DNA of 13,559 nt from an uncultured Clostridia bacterium (GTDB lineage Bacteria > Bacillota > Clostridia > UBA1381). Every line of letters starts with the position of its first letter. The first letter of the stretch is position 1. Where the stretch lies: NCBI GenBank assembly GCA_934486495.1, contig CAKSPW010000059.1, positions 1 through 13,559 of the forward strand, written 5' to 3'. The position numbers and the translations under genes are program-made. The notes under the pieces are model-generated. The model was not told the DNA's origin, did not search any database, and saw nothing but the letters and a program-made list of their open reading frames with translations. Below are positions 1 through 5,163 of the stretch, piece after piece.

Positions 1-38
1 CAGATTTTTTTAATTAAAATTTCTGGAGGTAAAGCAAA

Positions 39-389
39 ATGACTAGTTATTTTGAGCAGCTTTTTAAGCAAATGTTTATTGAAAGGCATTCCCAAAGTGA
101 TAATTCTGAGAATATCAAAGAAAGACCTATTAAGGTCGCTAATGAATACAGAAAAATATTAGATAAGGTGGCGATAGGAATGATTTACGACTCATTTGAA
201 AATGAAAAAGTCATTGATGCCATGTTGCATCTGACTAGGTCTGAAAGGATTATCATTGCTTTTCATATCATAATGAATATGAAATTGGCAGAGATTGCAT
301 TTCTGCTTAATACATCTCTTGAAAGTACATATACACATAAAAGCACAGCATTAAAAAAACTTAAAGCAGAGCTTGAAAGTATATCATAA
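39..389 (+). CDS. Sigma-70 region-4-like transcription regulator of the mobile element
   Basis: The 116-residue protein has a C-terminal helix-turn-helix of the sigma-70 region 4 type. Residues about 60-110 run from a TRSERIIIAFHI segment through LAEIAFLLNTS to a THKSTALKKLK recognition helix. No region 2 (core-binding or -10 recognition) is evident, so it may act as a regulator or atypical sigma-like factor rather than a complete sigma factor. The start is supported by GGAGG at 25-29, nine bases before the ATG. Proteins of this size and type commonly sit upstream of serine recombinases in clostridial integrative elements, where they are thought to control element genes; that role is inferred here. 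A perfect 12-bp hairpin follows the stop codon. Confidence 0.75.
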   Translation: MTSYFEQLFKQMFIERHSQSDNSENIKERPIKVANEYRKILDKVAIGMIYDSFENEKVIDAMLHLTRSERIIIAFHIIMNMKLAEIAFLLNTSLESTYTHKSTALKKLKAELESIS

Positions 390-401
390 TTAAGGCTAAA
401 T

Positions 402-430
402 CACAGAGAGCAGTTTTTCTGCTCTCTGTG
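402..430 (+). terminator. Perfect 12-bp hairpin after the sigma-like gene
   Basis: The arms 402-413 (CACAGAGAGCAG) and 419-430 are exact inverted repeats around a TTTTT loop, starting 12 bases after the stop codon. No T-run follows the stem, so it is not a textbook intrinsic terminator. It could instead stabilise the mRNA 3' end or terminate with help. Confidence 0.5.
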
Positions 431-1091
431 GTAGTAAATTATCATCTTATTAAAAAGCATTTATCAGTAGGTGATTTTTGATAGGCTGATAATTGCCTAT
501 GTTATTTTACAAAGAAAGCACGCAAGATAACGGCGGTGCAGCATAACGGCAAACAGATACATTCCGGTAAGGACGAGCCGAGTGACGGATACGCCAAGAC
601 GATAGCATTGTTTCTACTTCATTCTTTTTCTTGATGAAAAGCTGTAAGAGCGAAAAATATCAGTGTCATAATGCAAGTGGCAGCTTGCGGGCGATAACTC
701 TTTATCGGGACAATGATACTTCTGCCCAGCCACAGTCCGAGCGGATAGCAATTCAGGATTCTTGCAAAAGCATAGCTTTTGCAGAAAAAGGGAACAATCG
801 CCTGCTAAGCAATGCTTTTGTTAAAAAAGTAAAACGATCCCAAAGGTGAATTGCGAATGCCGTCGCAGGCAATGGGGGCAGCTCGGTCGGATGGCGGAGA
901 GGTGAAATTCCTATGGAGTGTTTTTGCAAAGCACTGTCTGTAATTGCTACAAAACAGAAAATTTAAGTGTATCCGTATTTCTGGGTGGGACGCAGCATGA
1001 ATTTAATATTAAAAATTAACGCATTTTGAAAGTGCTTTAATTTCTAATATTAAATTCCGAATATGATACAAGCAGGGAAACATATATTCTT
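431..1091. other. About 660 bases without a convincing gene; several hairpins
   Basis: No reading frame here has a ribosome binding site plus a recognisable protein. The only sizeable open frame (631-849) lacks a ribosome binding site and has low-complexity-free but unrecognisable content. The stretch has perfect or near-perfect hairpins at 673-688 (GCAAG/CTTGC), 764-782 (GCAAAAGC/GCTTTTGC, three-base loop), 852-867 (TGCGA/TCGCA) and 999-1057 (21-bp arms). It is richer in G+C from about 520 to 920 than the flanking element genes. It may be a structured RNA, a transfer origin, or decayed coding sequence; nothing decides between these. Confidence 0.5.
999..1057. repeat. Long inverted repeat, 21-bp arms with one mismatch
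   Basis: Arm 999-1019 and arm 1037-1057 are complementary at 20 of 21 positions, with a 17-base loop at 1020-1036. Both arms are very A+T-rich (core TTTAATATTAAA-like). It lies about 50 bases before the SHOCT-like gene. It may be a transcription terminator-like barrier, a regulator-binding site or a recombination-related site. Confidence 0.7.
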
Positions 1092-1109
1092 ATGAAGGGA
1101 GCGATGTTT

Positions 1110-1289
1110 TTGATAGATGAAAATACAAAAATTAGTGTAACAGCACCGCTATTTGATTTCAATGATAAAGAATTTATATTCCACCTACAAAATACTCTGC
1201 TCCTAACACTATATGAAAGCAAAAGATTGAGCTTTAATCAATACCAATACGCTGTCAAATTACTTGAAAAGAAATTCAAACAACGTTAA
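1110..1289 (+). CDS. Small SHOCT-like protein preceding the recombinase
   Basis: The predicted 59-residue product starts at TTG 1110, chosen because AAGGGAG (1095-1101) lies eight bases before it. The in-frame ATGs at 1092 and 1104 are too far upstream of, or too close to, that site. The C-terminal half (LYESKRLSFNQYQYAVKLLE, then a basic KKFKQR tail) resembles a SHOCT motif, a short helical segment found at protein C-termini and in small element-borne proteins next to serine recombinases. Its function is unknown. A recombination accessory or directionality role is conceivable from the position only. The gene ends 57 bases before the recombinase start. Confidence 0.6.
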   Translation: MIDENTKISVTAPLFDFNDKEFIFHLQNTLLLTLYESKRLSFNQYQYAVKLLEKKFKQR

Positions 1290-1293
1290 TTTT

Positions 1294-1322
1294 TTGCAAT
1301 TATTTTGATTTTACGATAAAAT
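1294..1322 (+). promoter_or_regulatory. Candidate SigA-type promoter for the serine recombinase
   Basis: TTGCAA at 1294-1299 and TAAAAT at 1317-1322 are separated by exactly 17 bases. The -10 matches five of six consensus bases and the -35 four of six. Transcription would start near 1329, immediately before the AAGGAG site at 1331-1336, giving a very short leader. This is plausible but untested. Confidence 0.35.
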
Positions 1323-1346
1323 AAAGTTGAAAGGAGTGTGACGGCT

Positions 1347-2987
1347 ATGATTACTGTAGCAGCATATTGTCGTGTATCGACAGACAAAGACGATCAGGCA
1401 AACAGTTTTGAAAGTCAAAAAAGATATTTTGAAGAATATATAAACAGAAATCCCGATTGGGAGCTTTATGAAATATATGCCGATGAGGGACTGACTGGAA
1501 CAAGCACAAAAAAGAGAAAAGCATTCAACAAAATGATTGCTGATGCACATCTGAGTAAATTTGATTTAATAATCACAAAAGAAGTATCAAGGTTTGCAAG
1601 AAATACGGTTGACACATTGCAATACACAAGAGAACTGAAAGCTCTTAATATTGGGGTCTACTTTGCACTTGATAACATTGATACACTTGCACCCGACGGA
1701 GAATTGCGGCTTACAATTATGGCGTCACTTGCACAAGAGGAAAGCCGCAAAACAAGCGAGCGTGTAAAATGGGGACAAAAACGCCAAATGGAAAAAGGTG
1801 TTGTTTTCGGTCGTGATATGCTCGGATATGATGTTTTAAACGGAGCATTGCATATAAACGAAGAAGGCGCAAAAATTGTTAAACTGATTTTTCATAAATT
1901 TGTTTTTGAGAAAAAGGGTTGTTGTACTATCGCACGGGAACTTCGGGAAGCGGGATATAAAACAATCACAGGAAACGCTATGTGGTCGAATACAGTTATA
2001 TTAAAAGTCTTACGAAATGAAAAATACTGCGGAGATTTGATACAGAAAAAAACTTATACACCGGATTATCTCACACACTCAAAAAAGTATAATCGCGGCG
2101 AAGAAGAATTCGTAACAATAAAAAATCATCACGAGCCGATTATTGAACGAGAAGTTTGGAATATGGCACAAGAAGAATTAAAAACGAAATCGCCGTCTGA
2201 TGAAATAAAGCTGAAACACAGTAATCGTTATCCGTTATCGGGTAAAATATTTTGTGCTTCGTGCGGCGGTCATTTCGTTTCAAGAACAAAAAAGAGAAAA
2301 GACGGTAGTCGATACAAGGCTTGGAGGTGCTTAGCGGCTACGCAGCACGGAAAAGAAAAGACTGATATTGTCGGCAATAAAGTCGGTTGTAATGTTGCCG
2401 CACAAATCCGTGATGAAGATTTTATGATTGTCATTCAAAAAGTTGTAGAGTCGCTTGAAATTAACAAAGATGCTATTATTAAAGGCATTGCCGATGTGCT
2501 GAAAATGGTTCTCGCAAGTGAAAATGAAACATACATAGACCGCAATGAAACAAGTAAAAAAATTGATAACCTCAAAGTCAAAATTCAAAAATTGCTTGAC
2601 CTTTATTTAAGTGAAGATTTAACAAAAGAAGCATACCGTGAAAAAAAAGCTGAATATGAAAAGGAAATTGAAAGACTTGAAAAACTGTTTGACAATGCAA
2701 AAGACGACGCCTGTAAATATAATGCCGATGAAGCTGTTAAAGATGTATGTGAGTATATTAAGAAGATTTTATATGCAACAGAACGGAACGAAATATTCTA
2801 TAAAAATCTTGTTGAAAAAATAGTGGTGCATAGCAGGGAGAAATTAGATGTTTATTTAAATTTGCTCCCACACAAGTGGAGTGTGGCACTAAATTCCACA
2901 CTGGAACGGGCTGACTTGTGTGGGAGCATTTCAAGCACGACATACCTATATCGGTTAGAAGTCCTTTTGAAATATCGTCGGGCATGA
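1347..2987 (+). CDS. Large serine recombinase (integrase/excisionase of the element)
   Basis: The 546-residue protein has the full large-serine-recombinase layout. An N-terminal resolvase domain (about 1-150) carries the AYCRVST motif with nucleophile Ser11 and the SRFARN segment. A recombinase domain spans about 155-280. A zinc ribbon has Cys303, Cys306, Cys328 and Cys348, and a charged coiled coil lies at about 400-455. Such enzymes cut and rejoin attP and attB to integrate, and with a directionality factor excise, a circular element. The ATG at 1347 is preferred over GTG 1338 because AAGGAG (1331-1336) is correctly spaced only for the ATG. The frame runs through the element end: its last 13 or 14 residues are encoded by antisense of the interrupted cotJC, so the C-terminus would differ in the excised circle. 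The catalytic motifs look intact. Confidence 0.95.
   Translation: MITVAAYCRVSTDKDDQANSFESQKRYFEEYINRNPDWELYEIYADEGLTGTSTKKRKAFNKMIADAHLSKFDLIITKEVSRFARNTVDTLQYTRELKALNIGVYFALDNIDTLAPDGELRLTIMASLAQEESRKTSERVKWGQKRQMEKGVVFGRDMLGYDVLNGALHINEEGAKIVKLIFHKFVFEKKGCCTIARELREAGYKTITGNAMWSNTVILKVLRNEKYCGDLIQKKTYTPDYLTHSKKYNRGEEEFVTIKNHHEPIIEREVWNMAQEELKTKSPSDEIKLKHSNRYPLSGKIFCASCGGHFVSRTKKRKDGSRYKAWRCLAATQHGKEKTDIVGNKVGCNVAAQIRDEDFMIVIQKVVESLEINKDAIIKGIADVLKMVLASENETYIDRNETSKKIDNLKVKIQKLLDLYLSEDLTKEAYREKKAEYEKEIERLEKLFDNAKDDACKYNADEAVKDVCEYIKKILYATERNEIFYKNLVEKIVVHSREKLDVYLNLLPHKWSVALNSTLERADLCGSISSTTYLYRLEVLLKYRRA
2863..2928. repeat. Nested inverted repeats next to the element end (candidate attachment-site arm)
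   Basis: The outer arms 2863-2877 and 2914-2928 are a perfect 15-bp inverted repeat (TGCTCCCACACAAGT and complement). Inside it, 2880-2886 and 2896-2902 form a second perfect pair (AGTGTGG/CCACACT). The structure lies within the recombinase 3' coding region, 12 to 80 bases from the element/chromosome junction. Large serine recombinases recognise short imperfect palindromic sites at the crossover, so it may hold recombinase-binding sequence. A regulatory RNA hairpin is an alternative. Confidence 0.6.
2936..2950. other. Element-chromosome junction (attachment site, right side)
   Basis: Read on the minus strand, cotJC codons for GLLTDIG end at 2944, and the following codons (from 2943 downwards) encode MSCLK, not the TEE that the CotJC family has at this point. 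The crossover should therefore lie at or within a few bases of 2940-2946; the bases GGTA at 2943-2946 (minus strand) would fit both the host gene and the junction. The exact core dinucleotide cannot be set without the left junction. Confidence 0.7.
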
Positions 2988-3129
2988 TATATCTTTGAGT
3001 CAAATATCTCAGAGATGCTCCAAGCTCACCGTTTGCGCCGCCATATTGCGTTGCTATAATATTTGCAAGGCGCGGATTTGTCTTTTTAATGCGTATGGGT
3101 TTTTCGAGAAACTTTTTATATTCAAACAT
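2944..3129 (-). pseudogene. cotJC: Spore coat protein CotJC, N-terminal fragment interrupted by the element
   Basis: The first 62 residues match CotJC, a manganese-catalase-like spore coat protein, through the characteristic segments NPRLA, TQYGG, GELGASLRYL, QRY and GLLTDIG. A whole protein is about 190 residues, so roughly two thirds are missing. The break falls just before the conserved TEE, which supplies a metal ligand in this family, so the fragment cannot be catalytic. The open frame continues through antisense recombinase sequence to 2758, which would make a nonsense 61-residue tail. The start is coupled to cotJB: TAATG at 3127-3131 contains the cotJB stop and this ATG. The gene might be restored if the element excises. 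Confidence 0.88.
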
Positions 3130-3383
3130 TATTTATTTGCCTCCTTTTCCCACGGCCACGGAGATTTAAGCCATTCAAACTCATCGTTCGATGCAGCCGA
3201 GAATGCCGATAGCGGCCCGTAATTTTTCTCATAATCGGCTATGAGCGACTTTGCCTTGCAAACAAGGTCTTTATACATTCCGAAAGCTTTTTTATCTTCG
3301 GGATGAGTATCGAGATAAAGAAGCATATCATATGCAGCAAAGCGATAGCCCTGCATACGTGACAGTAAATCATTCTTTTCCAT
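3129..3383 (-). CDS. cotJB: Spore coat protein CotJB
   Basis: The 84-residue protein matches the CotJB family. It has an N-terminal helix with AAYDMLLYLDTHPEDKKA, then YEKNYGPLSAF, and a C-terminal EWLKSPWPWE segment, near the usual 85-90 residues. CotJB is a small component of the inner spore coat made with CotJA and CotJC; its biochemical role is not known. Its ATG overlaps the cotJA stop by one base (TAATG at 3381-3385), and its stop overlaps the cotJC ATG in the same way, so the three genes are translationally coupled. The gene itself appears intact despite the interrupted neighbour. Confidence 0.9.
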   Translation of the reverse strand: MEKNDLLSRMQGYRFAAYDMLLYLDTHPEDKKAFGMYKDLVCKAKSLIADYEKNYGPLSAFSAASNDEFEWLKSPWPWEKEANK

Positions 3384-3559
3384 TAAAGCTCACCCTCCGT
3401 TTTGCATATTTTTCCGTACTCCTCGATTGTAAGAGACAATTCGGGGAAGATTGTTCCGGCATCCAAGCTTTTTTCCGGGGTGTAGGTTTTGCCGAGCGTC
3501 TGGTAGGGGACAAATCCGTAGCCGACACACGGACAGACCTTACTTGTGAAATTCTCCAT
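3383..3559 (-). CDS. cotJA: Spore coat-associated protein CotJA
   Basis: The 58-residue protein fits the CotJA family through GYGFVPYQTLGKTYTPEKSL, then AGTIFPELSL and a short C-terminal segment. The start at 3559 is preferred to the upstream ATG at 3628 because AGAAAGGA lies about 7-14 bases before it, and the upstream extension does not resemble the family. In Bacillus subtilis the cotJ operon is transcribed in the mother cell by sigma E and its products enter the spore coat. This is the first gene of the operon here, divergent from sbcD. Confidence 0.87.
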   Translation of the reverse strand: MENFTSKVCPCVGYGFVPYQTLGKTYTPEKSLDAGTIFPELSLTIEEYGKICKTEGEL

Positions 3560-3616
3560 AATAATCGTCCTTTCTCCGCAAAAAAAGCGGAAGTATTGCA
3601 ACAGTGGTTGCTGTGT

Positions 3617-3642
3617 ATAATATGACAAAATCCGATTTTATG
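3617..3642 (-). promoter_or_regulatory. Candidate sigma-E-like promoter of the cotJ operon
   Basis: On the minus strand a CATATTAT box (3624-3617) agrees with six of eight positions of the sigma-E -10 consensus (CATACAAT). An ACATAAA sequence lies upstream with ATA ending 14 bases before it, slightly short for sigma E. Transcription would start near 3610, about 50 bases before cotJA. The match is partial. Sigma-E control is known for B. subtilis cotJ and is inferred here. Confidence 0.35.
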
Positions 3643-3709
3643 TGACAGAAAGGATGGGAGAAAAGTTACCGGTTTTGAAATCATGCATTAAACACCGGAG
3701 TATATTTTT

Positions 3710-3801
3710 AGCTGATAAAAAACTTCGCTTTTTTTAAGCGTTTTGCCTTTGTCTGATTCGGAGGCATTTTTTTCGTACAGCAAATGGCGTTTTTATCAGC
3801 T
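3710..3801. repeat. 12-bp perfect inverted repeat spaced 68 bases, flanking terminator-like hairpins
   Basis: AGCTGATAAAAA at 3710-3721 and its exact complement at 3790-3801 flank a T-rich segment. The right arm ends 29 bases before the -35 of the sbcD promoter. The arms could be paired operator sites, the ends of a small mobile repeat, or the base of a long RNA hairpin. Confidence 0.5.
3726..3773 (+). terminator. Two weak terminator-like hairpins upstream of sbcD
   Basis: CGCTT/AAGCG (3726-3740) is followed by TTTT, and TGCCT/AGGCA (3744-3766) by seven T residues. Both stems are only 5-6 bp. On the plus strand they could stop transcripts that read out of the element and across the cotJ antisense strand before the sbcD promoter. 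Confidence 0.35.
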
Positions 3802-3829
3802 TTTTACGACAAAATCCGTTATTTAAACA

Positions 3830-3858
3830 TTGACAAATATAAGCATTCGTATTATAAT
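3830..3858 (+). promoter_or_regulatory. Consensus SigA promoter of sbcDC
   Basis: TTGACA (3830-3835) and TATAAT (3853-3858) both match the housekeeping consensus in all six positions, with exactly 17 bases between them. Transcription should start near 3865. The sbcD coding region must therefore begin downstream, which rules out the long open frame that starts at 3784. The predicted leader before the canonical sbcD start is about 165 bases. Confidence 0.85.
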
Positions 3859-3998
3859 ATAAATAACGAATTGTTTCGGAGGCTTAACGTGAAAAATATG
3901 CTGCGCATCTTACCCTTTTTCGAGGTTAGGAGTATAAACATACGCCGTCACCTCTCAAAAAGGCAACCTGCTTGCATCTTTTTCCCGTTTAGATTTGT

Positions 3999-4014
3999 GC
4001 CGCCGTACGGCGGC
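3999..4014. repeat. 16-bp perfect palindrome just before the sbcD ribosome binding site
   Basis: GCCGCCGTACGGCGGC is fully self-complementary and very G+C-rich compared with its surroundings. It ends six bases before the GGAG at 4020-4023. As RNA it could form a hairpin or dimerise and limit ribosome access; it may also belong to an inserted repeat (see findings). Confidence 0.6.
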
Positions 4015-4029
4015 GGAATGGAGATTAAA

Positions 4030-5163
4030 ATGAAATTCATACATTTATCTGATTTACATATAGGCAAGAGAGTAAACGAGTACTCCATGCTTGAGGACCA
4101 GGAATATATTTTAACCGAGATTATAAACATTATTTCCGAGCAGTCACCCGACGGTGTTATAATAGCGGGCGATATATACGATAAATCCGTTCCGCCGGCA
4201 GAGGCTGTGACGCTGTTTGACAATTTTTTGTTCAGGCTTTCAAAGCGTAATCTGAAGATATTTATTATCAGCGGAAATCACGATTCTCCCGAGCGTATTG
4301 CGTTCGGCGGAAGGGTTATGGATAAAAGCGGTATATATGTTTCACCGGTATATAACGGAAAAATCGACCCGATTGTGCTTGATGATGAGTACGGCAAAAT
4401 ATATATTTGGCTTCTTCCGTTTATAAAGCCTGTTCATGTGAGAAAGTATTTTGAGGACGTTCAGACGTACACGGACGCTGTCGGTGCGGTGATTGAAAGT
4501 CTTGACATAAATACGCAGGAGCGAAATATTATCGTAACGCATCAGTTTGTAACCGGCGCACAAAGGTCGCAGTCAGAAGAAATATCGGTCGGCGGTACGG
4601 ATAATGTTGACGTTTCCGTGTTTGAAGCGTTTGACTATACGGCTCTCGGTCATATTCACCGTGCGCAAAGCTGTACATCGGAAAATGTGAGGTATTCGGG
4701 GACGCCGCTTAAGTATTCTTTTTCCGAAGCGAACGATAAAAAAAGCGTTACCGTTGTTGAGCTTAAGGAAAAGGGAAACGTTTCAGTTAATACTCTGCCG
4801 CTTGTTCCGATGCGTGAAATGACCGAAATTAAGGGAACGTACAATGAGCTTATGTCGGAGAGCTTTTACAAGGGAACGACATACGGCGACGACTATATTC
4901 ACATCACGCTTACCGATGAAAACGATATTTTTGACGCTGTCGGCCGTTTGCGCACCGTTTATCACAATCTTATGAGCCTTGATTATGACAACACACGCAC
5001 ACGCAGCAGAGGGAATATCGACAAAACGGAAAATGCGGAGAAAAAGTCGCCGTATGAGCTGTTTTCGGAATTTTACGAAAAGCAGAATAATGCGCCCATG
5101 GACGAAACACAGCAAGAGTTTGTAAAAAATCTTATTGAGGATATATGGGAGGACGAGATATGA
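4030..5163 (+). CDS. sbcD: Exonuclease SbcD, nuclease subunit of SbcCD
   Basis: The 377-residue protein is a calcineurin-like metallophosphoesterase of the SbcD/Mre11 family. It shows the metal-binding motifs in order: HLSDLHIGK with Asp8 and His10, AGDIYD with Asp48, SGNHDS with Asn83-His84-Asp85, VTHQF, and GHIHRAQ. With SbcC it forms an ATP-driven nuclease that cleaves hairpins and protein-blocked DNA ends. The start at ATG 4030 is favoured by GGAG (4020-4023) six bases upstream and by family alignment, since the first motif normally starts within a few residues. An in-frame GTG at 3889 with GGAGG (3878-3882) six bases before it would add 47 residues and cannot be excluded. The stop overlaps the sbcC start (ATGA), so the two are translationally coupled. 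Confidence 0.95.
   Translation: MKFIHLSDLHIGKRVNEYSMLEDQEYILTEIINIISEQSPDGVIIAGDIYDKSVPPAEAVTLFDNFLFRLSKRNLKIFIISGNHDSPERIAFGGRVMDKSGIYVSPVYNGKIDPIVLDDEYGKIYIWLLPFIKPVHVRKYFEDVQTYTDAVGAVIESLDINTQERNIIVTHQFVTGAQRSQSEEISVGGTDNVDVSVFEAFDYTALGHIHRAQSCTSENVRYSGTPLKYSFSEANDKKSVTVVELKEKGNVSVNTLPLVPMREMTEIKGTYNELMSESFYKGTTYGDDYIHITLTDENDIFDAVGRLRTVYHNLMSLDYDNTRTRSRGNIDKTENAEKKSPYELFSEFYEKQNNAPMDETQQEFVKNLIEDIWEDEI

Larger units (their letters stand above)
1..2943. mobile_element. Right end of an integrated serine-recombinase element (left end outside window)
   Basis: The block contains a sigma-70 region-4-like regulator, a SHOCT-like small protein and a large serine recombinase, a combination typical of clostridial integrative elements. 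Its right boundary is visible because the minus-strand cotJC reading frame stops matching its family after codon 62 (position 2944), where recombinase coding sequence takes over. The recombinase is the last gene and points at the boundary, as is usual for this class. The genes here are more A+T-rich than sbcCD or mnmG. The left boundary, cargo and total size cannot be seen, so whether this is a conjugative element, a mobilizable transposon or a prophage-like element is open. Confidence 0.8.

Noticed and set aside
631..849. 72-codon plus-strand open frame in the element's gene-free block
   Set aside because: It has no ribosome binding site, begins in an arbitrary TTG-ATG context, encodes nothing recognisable and covers two perfect hairpins (673-688 and 764-782).
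880..925. Short stretch containing AGAGGTGAAATTC, as in 16S rRNA
   Set aside because: Only about 13 bases agree and no surrounding rRNA helices are present, so this is a chance match.
2758..2943. Continuation of the cotJC frame into the recombinase antisense strand
   Set aside because: The 61 residues after the junction have no similarity to CotJC and are antisense to a conserved recombinase; treated as read-through of a broken gene.
3784..4029. Long N-terminal extension of SbcD starting at 3784
   Set aside because: A consensus promoter (3830-3858) lies inside it, so this start would not be on the transcript; the canonical start at 4030 has a good GGAG and fits the family.
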